DNA of 45,601 nucleotides, from assembly GCA_002734085.1 (NCBI GenBank), contig NVXV01000001.1:614816-660416 (forward strand). Direction: 5' to 3'. A program made the translations under genes and the position numbers. The notes beneath the pieces were generated by a model. The model was given only the letters and a program-made list of their open reading frames with translations. It made no database searches and was not told the origin of the DNA. The DNA comes from Fluviicola sp. GTDB lineage: Bacteria > Bacteroidota > Bacteroidia > Flavobacteriales_D > Crocinitomicaceae. Shown piece by piece: positions 1-9,369 of this stretch; the stretch's first letter is position 1; each line of letters opens with the position of its first letter.

Positions 1-2089
1 AGTAGTACCAACCAGAAGAGAGGTCTTCCCATACAGAGGCGTCTATATTATTTGAGCTATTTGCACCAGGACCAGACCAATCATAATCGGGTGTACCCGT
101 AAATCCGCTTCCTTGACCTGAGACGGCACCAGTGGCCTCCCCACACTCTGATGGGAACTGGAGCATAGTGTCTATTGCCAATGTTTGGTTTAAATTAACT
201 GAGGCGGTATCAATTGTTTCGATTCCACATGCATCCGTAATTGTTACGTAGTATTCAGTAATTCCATCATCAAAAGCCGGAACAATAGTTGTGTCACCTG
301 CGTCTCCATTACTCCAAGTATAAGTAAAAGGCTCTAGTCCAGTAGCCGTTGTCCAAAGAGGAACGCTGTCTGTTGCACATAATACAGTTGTGTCCAAACT
401 GTTTACAATAGACACAGTATCTAAAACGTGCAGCATTACTGTTGTGTCATAAACACAACCAAAATCATCTTCTACGTTAAAAGTATAAAAATGATCGCCA
501 GGTGCGTCGGGAAGAACTGTAATCAAAGTATCATTATTAACACCAGAGGTGATTGATGGGTCTGGAGACCAGTATGAATCAACTAAGGAGTTTTGATAGG
601 TTTCATTATTAATGAATAAAGATGGATCAAAATTGAGTGACCATTCGAAAATGTATCCGTCATCAATAGTTAGGTTATCAGTGATTTCAATGGTCCAATC
701 CCCATTCAAAGGACAACCTATTAAGTCTGTAAAATCGCCCTCTGGTTCATAGGTGCCAGGTTGTATTGTATTTCCAGGGGTATTTGTTGCTGGTTGCGTT
801 GTTCCATCTACGAGAAAACCATTCGTATTTGTGGCATCAAAACAATACATCAAACCGTCACCTGCTCCATTTCCTTGCTGGGCTCCATCCCAGGGATTTC
901 CTAAATAGGTTCCACCACCACCTGGGTATTCATGAATGATCATTTCCTGACCATTCGGACATATTAATACAATGTCCAAATCCCCTAAGTAAGAGTGTTC
1001 TATATTGATACAGATTTCTTGTAAATCAGTTGTACTTGTAAATGTTGATCCAGGACTAAAACCAGACATTGAAATGTCGGTAGAATAACTCACTCCAGAG
1101 CCATCAGGTAATGGAGTTAATCCAGCTACTACACCACCAAATTCAAAACTACCACCTGGAAAATCCACTCCAACCGTGTCTTGGCCATTTGTTCCGCCTA
1201 ACAACGCAGTTTCTTGATTGAAACATACAGTATCCTCTAACGGACCAGTTCCTTCAAAGCTCGGAGGAATACTTACCCTAGCTTTACAAACCATAAAAGC
1301 GGTTTGAGGAAAATCATCTTCGATGATTAATTGCACAAGGAATCCATTATTACTTGGAGGGACAAACCAAACACTGTCGTTATTTGCTCCTACCGTTCCA
1401 TCACTAAAATCCCATTGATAATTTAAGTCATCAACATGTTGAGAATAACCATATCCAGTGTTTTCAAAGGCATAAAGTAATTCTGGTTTTGCTACAAAAA
1501 GAATTGAATCTCCAGGGCAAACATCAACATAACCTGTATCTGCTGGGTTGAGAGCGTCACCACCACTTCCGTTTATGAAAGCTTCGATGTGTGGACCTAT
1601 AGGTTGAGGAGGACTTACGCATGAAATGTTAGCTTCCCAACCTGTACCTTCACTAGCACCATTACTCACAAACACGAAAGTTAAACATCCAGAAGGATTG
1701 TCCTCAAAACTAGAAATATGATTAAAACCCGTTGGGTGTGTGTCAGAATTGTAAGCGCCTAAAAGAGGTGCGGTAACATCTGGACCATCGAAAACATAAA
1801 GCGTATCACTACCATCTACATCCCATGTAAATGCACCGTTTACACCAAATAGAACACTCAATTTAGGTCCGTTTGGTAAATCTGGGCAATACGTTACCGT
1901 ATCATTAAAATTTGGAGAGTAATCATTTGCTGAACCACCGTCATCATAAAAATTTGGCACAGTAGGATCAGGGATTGACGAACAATCTAATGGGTTTGAT
2001 TGATCAAAGTCAGGCCCCGAAATATTGTATTGACCGTAAGAAAGACTTATGGTTAGAAGTGTAACTAATGAGCTTATAATTAATTTCAT
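1..2089 (-). CDS. Large secreted protein with CUB-like and P-domain modules (3' end beyond window)
   Basis: This reading frame is open from the ATG at 2089 to the left edge, so the C-terminus is missing. It starts with a signal peptide (MKLIISSLVTLLTISLSYG, cut near SYG-Q). Residues about 20-155 look like a CUB-type domain: a Cys-bounded beta-rich segment with LYVFDGPD and a late GWEANISC. Residues about 310-495 resemble the proprotein-convertase P domain (ICINIEHSYLGDLDIVLICP, then a GDWTIEITDN stretch). Ig/PKD-like Cys-rich segments follow. In Bacteroidota this build usually ends in a T9SS sorting domain, but that end is not visible here, so surface export by T9SS is inference. The small gene at 2102-2464 ends 12 nt upstream and is probably co-transcribed. 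Substrate or binding partner unknown. Confidence 0.8.
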   Translation of the reverse strand, partial: MKLIISSLVTLLTISLSYGQYNISGPDFDQSNPLDCSSIPDPTVPNFYDDGGSANDYSPNFNDTVTYCPDLPNGPKLSVLFGVNGAFTWDVDGSDTLYVFDGPDVTAPLLGAYNSDTHPTGFNHISSFEDNPSGCLTFVFVSNGASEGTGWEANISCVSPPQPIGPHIEAFINGSGGDALNPADTGYVDVCPGDSILFVAKPELLYAFENTGYGYSQHVDDLNYQWDFSDGTVGANNDSVWFVPPSNNGFLVQLIIEDDFPQTAFMVCKARVSIPPSFEGTGPLEDTVCFNQETALLGGTNGQDTVGVDFPGGSFEFGGVVAGLTPLPDGSGVSYSTDISMSGFSPGSTFTSTTDLQEICINIEHSYLGDLDIVLICPNGQEMIIHEYPGGGGTYLGNPWDGAQQGNGAGDGLMYCFDATNTNGFLVDGTTQPATNTPGNTIQPGTYEPEGDFTDLIGCPLNGDWTIEITDNLTIDDGYIFEWSLNFDPSLFINNETYQNSLVDSYWSPDPSITSGVNNDTLITVLPDAPGDHFYTFNVEDDFGCVYDTTVMLHVLDTVSIVNSLDTTVLCATDSVPLWTTATGLEPFTYTWSNGDAGDTTIVPAFDDGITEYYVTITDACGIETIDTASVNLNQTLAIDTMLQFPSECGEATGAVSGQGSGFTGTPDYDWSGPGANSSNNIDASVWEDLSSGWYY

Positions 2090-2101
2090 TTTAATAATGT
2101 T

Positions 2102-2464
2102 TTATTTGAGTAAACTTTTAGGAAGAACACCAACCAACATGTTTGTTCCCTTTATTTTAAAATATTGGTAGTTGGTTTCTTTTAATTCTATTCCTAAAGA
2201 AATAAATGTATGATCTCCTGATGGATCGATATCTAACTCTCCATCAAATTGAACGTCTTTTCCTTTTTGAGTAGGAATTTCTCCAATAAAAATTCCTCTT
2301 TCAAGAGCATTGACTAAAACCTGATACTCTTCTGGCTGCTCTGTTTTCAACTCAGTTAATTCCTTTTCAGAATATTTTTCCAATAACCTATCGTCATGTG
2401 AAGATTGAGAAAAACCAAAACTGGCTATAGAAATAATAGCTATTAATAAAAAAGATTTCATCAT
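2102..2464 (-). CDS. Small secreted hypothetical protein
   Basis: About 121 residues with a clear Sec signal peptide (MMKSFLLIAIISIASFGFSQ) and then a charged, Glu/Lys-rich mature part of about 100 residues. The frame can be extended to a TTG at 2473, but the ATG pair at 2464/2461 begins the signal peptide and is preferred. I do not recognise a family. It lies 12 nt upstream of the big CUB/P-domain gene, so the two probably share a transcript. A role as a periplasmic or surface helper of that protein is possible but not shown. Confidence 0.65.
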   Translation of the reverse strand: MMKSFLLIAIISIASFGFSQSSHDDRLLEKYSEKELTELKTEQPEEYQVLVNALERGIFIGEIPTQKGKDVQFDGELDIDPSGDHTFISLGIELKETNYQYFKIKGTNMLVGVLPKSLLK

Positions 2465-2486
2465 AATATTCAATTGTTTAATATAA

Positions 2487-2512
2487 CAACGTCTTCGGAT
2501 GGATCAACGTTG
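2487..2512. other. Short inverted repeat in a 5' leader
   Basis: CAACGT (2487-2492) pairs with ACGTTG (2507-2512) across a 14-nt spacer. It lies between the promoter word at 2516-2523 and the start codon at 2464, so it could be an RNA hairpin in the leader or a dyad operator. Only 6 bp of stem, so support is weak. Confidence 0.3.
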
Positions 2513-2515
2513 CAT

Positions 2516-2523
2516 CAAATTTA
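2516..2523 (-). promoter_or_regulatory. Putative Bacteroidota -7 promoter element
   Basis: Minus-strand TAAATTTG matches the Bacteroidota TAnnTTTG word and sits about 50 nt upstream of the small secreted gene. No good TTTG -33 element is visible at the usual spacing, so this is tentative. Confidence 0.35.
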
Positions 2524-2620
2524 ACAATTATTTGACTTTTTGAATAATTTTAAAATAATTAAATGATAAGTGGCTAACATACAGATTTGTAGTGGAGAAA
2601 GACTTTTCGATCACGAATGA

Positions 2621-3289
2621 CTAGAAACCAGTATAAAAAACTTTGTTTGGGTCAACGATGCGTTGGAGGGTTTCCAAAAATTCATCTTCCCTCTCTTGAG
2701 GTATTAAATTGGTTGGAACATGAAGTACCAAATCGTTTACGTATTCAAAATAAATTGTTTGTTGGTGCTTAGAAATTTTCTTTAATCCTTTGAAATAGAT
2801 TGCTTTTACATCGCGATCAACAAAGATGATAGCTTTTGATGTAATTCCTATTGAATAGGTTTGTTTTAAAACACCAAATAATGTATTGATGAGGTTTTCG
2901 AGAAATAATAAAACGAACACAAGTCCAACAAAGACTGCTGTTTCCATTACAACGATAAAGAAAAACGCAAAAATCAAGTGAAACGACATTTCTAAAATAT
3001 TATATAGAATTACTCGCTTTAATCGTGACCTACTGATGTTTGATAAAAAAACAAACCTTTTTTTTTGACGCGTAATATTTATTCCTGCCCATTTTTTAGA
3101 TGCTTTAAGAACACCTAAAATAAAAATGATTCCCGCCGAAATATTAAATGATAAATCAGCATATTCAAACTCTTCTCCAGGTACATTTAATCCAAAAAAA
3201 GAAAAGTCTATGTTCCATCCTACTGCGAAAACAAAAGGAATTGTGAGAATTGTAAAAATAAGTGTCCAAATGTTAAAGAATTTATTCAT
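2621..3289 (-). CDS. Predicted inner-membrane protein, unknown function
   Basis: A 222-residue protein. Hydrophobic stretches are at about residues 7-25 (after MNKFFN), 48-62 (FNISAGIIFILGVL) and a long one at about 95-140 (LIFAFFFIVVMETAVFVGLVFVLLF region), giving three or four membrane segments. A soluble C-terminal part of about 80 residues follows. The start codon overlaps the last 8 nt of the DUF349 gene (ATG within AATGAATAA), which suggests translational coupling. No recognisable catalytic motif or family. Confidence 0.7.
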   Translation of the reverse strand: MNKFFNIWTLIFTILTIPFVFAVGWNIDFSFFGLNVPGEEFEYADLSFNISAGIIFILGVLKASKKWAGINITRQKKRFVFLSNISRSRLKRVILYNILEMSFHLIFAFFFIVVMETAVFVGLVFVLLFLENLINTLFGVLKQTYSIGITSKAIIFVDRDVKAIYFKGLKKISKHQQTIYFEYVNDLVLHVPTNLIPQEREDEFLETLQRIVDPNKVFYTGF

Positions 3290-4985
3290 TTGGAATCATT
3301 TTGAGTTTAGTTTTTAATGCTTCAATCTTTTTTTTCTCCTTTGCAATATTTGCTTCCACTTGATCTTTTAACGCGTTTGCACCTTTCGAATTTGCAAAAA
3401 AGCCAAGGTTATTTTCAAACTGAATAATCTCTTGTTTTATTTTTTCGATGTCGCTACGAATTGCTTCTTTTTCTTTGGCAAAAAGTGCAGCCGAATTTCC
3501 ACTTCCTTTGATGGTATTCAAGCGGGCTTCAAACATCACTTTTGTTTTTTCTTCTCCTTTTATATCAAGATTTCCATAATGCTTATCAAGGGCAGATTTA
3601 TATGCCTTGTAGATCTCATCTTTTTGTTTTGCCGGGACAAATCCGATCTCGGCAAATGATTTTGAAAAGTTATTTAACCCTTCGATTGCCTCTTTTTTGT
3701 CATCAGGGAGTTTATAAGCTTCAATTGATTTGATTAGCTCTTTTTTCTTTTCGAGGTTTTCTTCAAATTCCTTTTCTAGGGACTCGTAGTGTTTTTTCTT
3801 AGCCTCAAAAAAGAAATCACAAGCTGCTCGAAAAGTCTTCCATAATCGCTGTTCATTTTTTTGACCCGCATTACCCATCCTTTTCCAACGTTTTTGAATG
3901 TCAATGATCTTTTTGGTGGTACCTCCCCAATTAGTGTCTGTTTTTAACTGCTCGACTTGGTCGATTAGCGCCTGCTTCTTTTCAGCAACTTCATTAAACT
4001 CTGATTGCGCCTCCTTAAAAAACTCGCTTTTTTCTTCAAAAAACTGGTCACAGATACCGCGGAATTCTTTCCAAACGGCTTTGTTCTCACTTTTTGGACC
4101 GAAACCGATTGTTTTCCATTCTTTTTGAAGTTCTAAAATCTCTTTTGTATGAGAGTTCCAATCTTTTACTGACTCACGAGATTTTGCAACGAGTTCCTGC
4201 GCTTTTTCTATGATCGCTTTTTTGAGTGCAATGTTTTCTTTCATTTGCTCTCTTCGCTCGTCGTAATGTTTTCTAATACGATCATAGAGACTTTTAACAG
4301 AAGTCCAGTATTCCTCTTTTAACTCCTCCCAAAGTTCCTTTTTAGTTGGACCTATATCCTCCCATTCGTTTTGAAGTTGTTTAAGTGTTGACTCTACTTC
4401 TTTTATGTTTTCAATAGCTAAAAGATCTTTAAGGCTCTCTACAACAGATTTTTTAGCATCATAATTCTTTTTAAAATCGTAGTCTTTAATTTCTTTATAG
4501 ATGTTCATATTGTAGAAGAACTCTTCTAAAAGTCTACTATATTCTTGTTGAATATCATGTCGTTTATCCCTCGGGATATCTCCAATTTCTTTCCATTCAG
4601 CATTAATATCTTTGTGTGCACTAAAAGCTGCTCCAATATTTTCTTCTTCGGCAATTACTGTTTTAAGTTTGGAAATGAGCGCTTTTTTCTTTTTGAGGTT
4701 TTCGTTTTCAGCTTCTTTTTTAGTTTCAATCAGCGCTTTCCGTTTTTCTTTAAACGGAATATAGATTGTATAAAACTCTTCTTTTAAAGGAGTCATCCAG
4801 TCTTCTTCTTCGAAAGCCTCTTCTTTTTCTTGAGCTTCAAGCTGCGCGACTTGATATTTGCGTGTTTCTTCAAGCAAATAATCTTCAAACTGCGAACGCA
4901 ATTCATTTACTTCACGACCCGCGTTGATAACGTCTTCTTGTTCTGTCAAAGCAGTTAATGCCTCAATGAAAGCTTTCTTTTCCAT
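3282..4985 (-). CDS. DUF349-domain coiled-coil protein
   Basis: A 567-residue, very Lys/Glu-rich, largely helical protein. A unit of roughly 70 residues recurs from about residue 60 to 450. It is marked by W-x-x-I/M-G patterns (EWKEIGDIP, EWEDIGPTK, EWKTIGFGP, RWKRMGNAG) followed by W-x-x-F/L basic helices, which is the DUF349 repeat signature. The C-terminal 80 residues (QEIIQFENNLGFFANSKG) match the usual Bacteroidota end. Cytoplasmic, no signal peptide. Function is not established in the family. It sits 20 nt after a PfkB kinase and overlaps the downstream membrane-protein gene, so the three probably form one operon. Confidence 0.85.
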   Translation of the reverse strand: MEKKAFIEALTALTEQEDVINAGREVNELRSQFEDYLLEETRKYQVAQLEAQEKEEAFEEEDWMTPLKEEFYTIYIPFKEKRKALIETKKEAENENLKKKKALISKLKTVIAEEENIGAAFSAHKDINAEWKEIGDIPRDKRHDIQQEYSRLLEEFFYNMNIYKEIKDYDFKKNYDAKKSVVESLKDLLAIENIKEVESTLKQLQNEWEDIGPTKKELWEELKEEYWTSVKSLYDRIRKHYDERREQMKENIALKKAIIEKAQELVAKSRESVKDWNSHTKEILELQKEWKTIGFGPKSENKAVWKEFRGICDQFFEEKSEFFKEAQSEFNEVAEKKQALIDQVEQLKTDTNWGGTTKKIIDIQKRWKRMGNAGQKNEQRLWKTFRAACDFFFEAKKKHYESLEKEFEENLEKKKELIKSIEAYKLPDDKKEAIEGLNNFSKSFAEIGFVPAKQKDEIYKAYKSALDKHYGNLDIKGEEKTKVMFEARLNTIKGSGNSAALFAKEKEAIRSDIEKIKQEIIQFENNLGFFANSKGANALKDQVEANIAKEKKKIEALKTKLKMIPNE

Positions 4986-5005
4986 CCTATAAGTATCTCA
5001 AATAA

Positions 5006-5932
5006 TTATACAGTCTGAACCATATCAAAATCAGTAAGTTTTACAAATTCTGTGATTCTATTTTCAATATCTTGTTTCGATAAATTTTCTAATTTTTCTG
5101 TTCCAAATTGCTCAACACAAAAAGACGCCATTGCAGATCCTGCGATAATTGCGCGTTTCATATTTTCAAAAGAATAATCGTCTGTTGAAGCAATATATCC
5201 CATAAATCCTCCTGCGAATGTATCGCCCGCTCCTGTTGGATCAAAAACTTCTTCTAACGGAAGCGCTGGAGCAAAAAACACTTTGCTTTCATGGAAAAGA
5301 AGTGCCCCATGCTCACCTTTTTTGATAATCAAGTATTTTGGTCCCATCGCACGAATTGCTTTTGCTGCTTTAACTAAAGAATATTCACCCGAAAGTTGAC
5401 GTGCTTCTTCATCGTTGATGATAAGAATATCAATTTCTTTAAGTGTTTTCTTCAAATCATCCATTGCAATATCCATCCAGAAATTCATGGTGTCCATTGC
5501 AATTAGTTTTGGTCTTTCAGTTAATCTTTCAATTACAGAAAGTTGAACTTGAGGGCTTAGATTTCCTAACATCAAGTAATCACAACCTTGGTAAGACTCT
5601 GGGATAATTGGATCAAAGTGTTCCAGTACATTAAGCTCTGTTACTAACGTGTCACGAGAATTCATATCGTTATTGTACTTCCCTGACCAAAAAAACGTTT
5701 TTTCTCCTTGTTTGATCTGGAGGCCTTCCAAGTTTACACCTCTTGTCTTTAATTTATCAAGCATTTCTTGTGGAAAATCTTCTCCGACAACTGAAACAAT
5801 ATTTTGTTTCTCCATAAAATATGAAGAAGAAAACGCAATATATGTTCCCGCTCCACCAATAATTTTATCTGTTTTTCCAAAAGGGGTTTCAATAGCGTCA
5901 AAGGCAACGCTTCCTACAGTAACTAAACTCAT
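5006..5932 (-). CDS. PfkB-family carbohydrate (ribokinase-like) kinase
   Basis: A cytoplasmic ATP-dependent sugar or nucleoside kinase of the ribokinase/PfkB fold. The N-terminal glycine pair of the substrate site is seen in IIGGAGTYIAFS (about residues 25-36). The C-terminal PfkB signature DPTGAGDTFAGGFMGY (about 233-248) holds the anion hole and the catalytic Asp of GAGD. The length of 308 residues is normal. An in-frame TTG at 5941 extends the frame by three codons, but the ATG at 5932 is the sensible start and gives MSLVTVGSVAFDAIETP. The substrate cannot be read from sequence. It is the first gene of an operon with the DUF349 and membrane-protein genes. Confidence 0.88.
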   Translation of the reverse strand: MSLVTVGSVAFDAIETPFGKTDKIIGGAGTYIAFSSSYFMEKQNIVSVVGEDFPQEMLDKLKTRGVNLEGLQIKQGEKTFFWSGKYNNDMNSRDTLVTELNVLEHFDPIIPESYQGCDYLMLGNLSPQVQLSVIERLTERPKLIAMDTMNFWMDIAMDDLKKTLKEIDILIINDEEARQLSGEYSLVKAAKAIRAMGPKYLIIKKGEHGALLFHESKVFFAPALPLEEVFDPTGAGDTFAGGFMGYIASTDDYSFENMKRAIIAGSAMASFCVEQFGTEKLENLSKQDIENRITEFVKLTDFDMVQTV

Positions 5933-5949
5933 AATTCTCAATTTTTATG

Positions 5950-5980
5950 CAAATATATTGCTATTTAAAGACAATTCAAG
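5950..5980 (-). promoter_or_regulatory. Putative promoter of the kinase-DUF349 operon
   Basis: On the minus strand a TTG (in CTTG at 5980-5977) is followed by 19 nt and then TATATTTG (5957-5950). This fits the Bacteroidota pattern TTTG-N19-TAnnTTTG. The -7 word ends 17 nt before the ATG at 5932. Confidence 0.5.
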
Positions 5981-6094
5981 AATAGAAGCAGGTAAATAAC
6001 TAGTTATTGTTTTATTGTTGAATCGAACACTAAAAAGATTTAAATAATTAAACTCTCTTGGATAGATATAGAAAAAAGGGAAATAAGAGTAAAA

Positions 6095-6871
6095 TCAAAG
6101 CTTTGAAAGAATCTCTTTTGCAATTATTGTTGCCATTTCAATATCTTTTTTAGTTCCTTCTCCAGTATGGATTTTAACTCCAAATTGAATCTTTCCAATA
6201 AGTACATCCACTTTTGAACCGAGATCATCCCAGTAAGCATAATCACCTAAACCTTCAATTTTTTGGAATTTCAAATTTTCTGAAATTCCACCTCCCAAAT
6301 CTTTTCCTACTTCTTTTTGTTTTTCGGAAAGATCCTTTTTTTCAGCTTGTTTATCAAACTCTTTATTTAATTTTTCTAAATCCTCTTTTGAAGGTTTTTT
6401 ATGACTATTTTCGAAATACTTTCTTGCCTTTTCCAGATCTTCATACAGTTTCAAATTAGTAACACCAACGAGTTTATGCGTTTGTTCAACTGCCATTCCC
6501 GCCTTAATTGCGTTTTTTGTATTTCCGGACTTCATCGCATCCAATAGTATTTTTTGATTACGCTTGTTGATTGAATCAATATTTTCTTTTTCCCATTTGT
6601 ATGTGCAGTGGTCATACGAGCTTAGTCTTTCGTTTACGTGCTCATCTTTTTCAAGGTCTTTAGCAGCAACATTAAAATGCTTTGTGACTAATGTTTCATC
6701 AATGAAATTACATGGATTAATAGCAAGTTTCTTAAAATCACCTGCCGATACTTCAGAAGCTTCAGTTTTTTGTTGCTCAGAATTCGTTTTTGATTTTTCG
6801 CTTGCGCTTTGACAAGAGTACACGATTGATAATATTAAAAAAACAGTAGACGTAAAATAAATTGATTTCAT
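6095..6871 (-). CDS. Predicted lipoprotein, unknown function
   Basis: The chosen start at 6871 gives a 258-residue protein with a type II signal peptide and lipobox ending SIVYS-C (Cys20). The longer frame from 6922 adds 17 residues that would bury the signal. After the Cys is a Ser/Lys/Glu linker, then a Lys/Glu-rich region with a likely coiled coil (about 120-190), and a C-terminal domain of about 65 residues. Two later Cys residues lie in NPCNFID and HCTYKWEK. The envelope location is supported by the lipobox; the role is unknown. It is divergent from porZ across 161 nt. Confidence 0.7.
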   Translation of the reverse strand: MKSIYFTSTVFLILSIVYSCQSASEKSKTNSEQQKTEASEVSAGDFKKLAINPCNFIDETLVTKHFNVAAKDLEKDEHVNERLSSYDHCTYKWEKENIDSINKRNQKILLDAMKSGNTKNAIKAGMAVEQTHKLVGVTNLKLYEDLEKARKYFENSHKKPSKEDLEKLNKEFDKQAEKKDLSEKQKEVGKDLGGGISENLKFQKIEGLGDYAYWDDLGSKVDVLIGKIQFGVKIHTGEGTKKDIEMATIIAKEILSKL

Positions 6872-6975
6872 AACGGATAGTTTAATTAAAATGATTTCTA
6901 AACTAATAAAAAAGTGAATCAAATTAATACTACTCTAAAAAAATTTTCAATAAAGTAACTTTAAAAACATCAATT

Positions 6976-7009
6976 TTTGATAATAGAATTAAAAAATCAA
7001 ATAATTTTG
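6976..7009 (+). promoter_or_regulatory. Putative porZ-recO promoter
   Basis: TTTG (6976-6979) is followed 22 nt later by TAATTTTG (7002-7009), matching the Bacteroidota -33 TTTG and -7 TAnnTTTG elements. The -7 word ends 23 nt upstream of the porZ ATG. Confidence 0.5.
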
Positions 7010-7032
7010 AAACTTCAACGTTTTTCAAAGAC

Positions 7033-9366
7033 ATGAAACTAACAGGAATATTATTTATACTTATATGCTGCTCAACCTTGGTTTTCTCACAAGTGGGGAT
7101 GGGTAAATGGCGAATGCATATTTCGCCTTACGAGGCTTTAGATGTTGTCGAGGGAGATAATAGTACTGTATACGCTGCATTGTCAAGGGGGCTCTTAGAA
7201 TATGATATAGAATCTGGGGAGCAATCTATTAGAACTGCTGCAGATTATCTATCTGACATATCTCCAACTGCTTTAGGTTATGATGCCAACTCCAAAACAG
7301 TATTAATTGGATATAATAATGGAAACCTGGATTTTCTTCAAGGTGAGAAAATAATCAATTTGCCTGCAATTCTTCAGTCATCGATAAATGGTGTAAAAAG
7401 AATAAACCAAATTGTCTGTAAAGGTAACAGCGCATACTTAGCAACTGGATTTGGAATTGTTGTGATTAATTTGTCAAAACTAGAAGTTAGAGATACTTAT
7501 AATCCCACTACTTTAGACGAGAGCATTGTCGATATCACTTTTTTAAATGATAGTATATATGCTCTTACTGAAGGAGGATTGTATGTTGGGGCAGAGAACA
7601 ATAATTTTTTAGCTGACCCTGGTCAATGGTCAAAAATAAATACAGTTATTGATTATACGGGATCAGGTGGTGTGTATAATGCGATTGAATCTTATCAAAA
7701 CAGCTTGTTTTTAAGTTATAAGGATCCTTTATATAATGGGGATACACTTTTTAGAAATATTGGAAGTCAATGGAATGCTTTTTTAGATGGAGTAGAATTA
7801 AATAGCCTAAATGTTAGTAGTAATTTGTTATTGGTATCTACAGAGACTGGAGTGGTAGTTTTTACGAGTGACTTATCTCAACAACAGAATGTTTTTCAAT
7901 ATGAAAACACGGTATTTCCCAGCCCAAATAATGCAGTTCGTGTAGGAGAATATTTTTATATTGCTGATGATGCATCTGGTCTTGTAAGAGCAAGAAACGC
8001 TTTTGAATCTTCTCAAATAATTTTTGAAGGCCCTCGATACAATTTAGCTTACAGGGCGGATTGGAATGATGGCAAGCTAGCCATCTCTTCCGGAGGTGTA
8101 AATGGAACGAGTCCTGCGTTTAAACAAGAAGGTGGTTACACACGACAAGATGAATCCTGGGTCTCTGTCAACCCCTATAATCAAGCAATTCTGCAAGGCA
8201 AAAATATTTGGGATTTTATTTCAGTGAGTATTAACCCCTCAAACTCAGAGGAGGTTGCATTTGGTACATATTCAGAGCTACCACTCGTAATAATGAAAGG
8301 AGGATCGATTACCGACACATTTGGTTATTCAAATTCGTTACTTACATCTCTGGGCGGATCTGGATCGAGTGGGGTTGGAAAAATAACAGATGTAACATTT
8401 GATGACAATTCAAATCTATGGGTAGCCAACGCTGAATCTGAACGACCATTAAAAGTGCGGGATGAAAATGGAGGTTGGTATGATTTTGATATGGGAAATC
8501 AAGTAAAAAACAAAGGGACCAGGAGACTTGTTGTTGATAATAACGACGTCAAATGGATGGCGGTTGATAATCTTGGACTTGTCGCCTTTGATCATGGAGA
8601 GAGTATCGGAGATGCGAGTGATGATCGTTATCAGATTTTTACAACATCAGCAAATAGTGGTGATTTACCAACGTCTACGGTTGAAGCAATTGCAGTTGAT
8701 TTTGATAACAATATTTGGATTGGTACTCCAGAGGGGATGCGCGTTTTGTATAATACTAGTAATGTTTTTGACGCATCATCAGGTGAATATAATTTTCAGA
8801 AACTTCTCATTGAATTTGGAGAAAATGTGGAAATTGTTTTAGGAACGACTCAAATTACAGATATAGAAATTGATGGCGCTAATAGGAAATGGATAGGTAC
8901 TGCAAATTCAGGAGTCTTTTTATTAGAGCCAGATGGATTGGAGGTTGTTCAAAATTTCACTGCTGAAAATAGTCCTTTGTTGAACAACAATATTCTCGAT
9001 ATAACAATAGACCATAATAACGGAGAGGTTTACTTTGTAACAAATGACGGTTTAATTTCATATCGATCTGATGCATCTCAAGGCGATAATAATTACACCA
9101 ATGTTAAGGTGTTTCCAAATCCTGTTCGACCTGATTATTTTGGACCTGTTACCATTCAAGGAATTGCATATAATTCTGATGTAAAAATTACTGACATAGC
9201 TGGGAACCTGGTTTATCAAACCATTTCTAATGGTGGAACAGCAACCTGGAATGGTCAAACATTGCAAGGAGAGCGTGTTCAAACTGGCGTTTATTTAATT
9301 TGGACGAGCATTGATGACCAAGATGTAAAAGGGCGGAAAGTGGGGAAGGTCGTTTTTATAAATTAG
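7033..9366 (+). CDS. porZ: PorZ-like type IX secretion protein (beta-propeller, T9SS sorting domain)
   Basis: A 777-residue exported protein. It has a signal peptide (MKLTGILFILICCSTLVFSQ) followed by the PorZ-type opening GKWRMHISPYEALDVVEG. Two beta-propellers built from two-component-regulator-like blades come next (for example NLWVANAESE, NIWIGTPEGM, RKWIGTANSG, EVYFVTNDGL). At about 690-777 is a C-terminal T9SS type A sorting domain starting VFPNPVRPDYFGPVTIQG. In the known family PorZ is a surface part of the T9SS attachment complex that helps deliver anionic LPS to cargo. recO starts 3 nt downstream, a neighbour pair I recall from other Bacteroidota. No kinase or receiver domain is present, so it is not a hybrid sensor. 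Confidence 0.82.
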   Translation: MKLTGILFILICCSTLVFSQVGMGKWRMHISPYEALDVVEGDNSTVYAALSRGLLEYDIESGEQSIRTAADYLSDISPTALGYDANSKTVLIGYNNGNLDFLQGEKIINLPAILQSSINGVKRINQIVCKGNSAYLATGFGIVVINLSKLEVRDTYNPTTLDESIVDITFLNDSIYALTEGGLYVGAENNNFLADPGQWSKINTVIDYTGSGGVYNAIESYQNSLFLSYKDPLYNGDTLFRNIGSQWNAFLDGVELNSLNVSSNLLLVSTETGVVVFTSDLSQQQNVFQYENTVFPSPNNAVRVGEYFYIADDASGLVRARNAFESSQIIFEGPRYNLAYRADWNDGKLAISSGGVNGTSPAFKQEGGYTRQDESWVSVNPYNQAILQGKNIWDFISVSINPSNSEEVAFGTYSELPLVIMKGGSITDTFGYSNSLLTSLGGSGSSGVGKITDVTFDDNSNLWVANAESERPLKVRDENGGWYDFDMGNQVKNKGTRRLVVDNNDVKWMAVDNLGLVAFDHGESIGDASDDRYQIFTTSANSGDLPTSTVEAIAVDFDNNIWIGTPEGMRVLYNTSNVFDASSGEYNFQKLLIEFGENVEIVLGTTQITDIEIDGANRKWIGTANSGVFLLEPDGLEVVQNFTAENSPLLNNNILDITIDHNNGEVYFVTNDGLISYRSDASQGDNNYTNVKVFPNPVRPDYFGPVTIQGIAYNSDVKITDIAGNLVYQTISNGGTATWNGQTLQGERVQTGVYLIWTSIDDQDVKGRKVGKVVFIN

Positions 9367-9369
9367 ACT

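Noticed and set aside
3432-4787. Several Phe-rich plus-strand frames opposite the DUF349 gene
   Set aside because: Antisense of Lys/Glu codons gives Phe/Leu-rich open frames; no independent support.
7033-9366. Hybrid two-component sensor because of the propeller blades
   Set aside because: No Y_Y_Y, histidine kinase or receiver domain; the protein ends in a T9SS sorting domain and matches PorZ layout.
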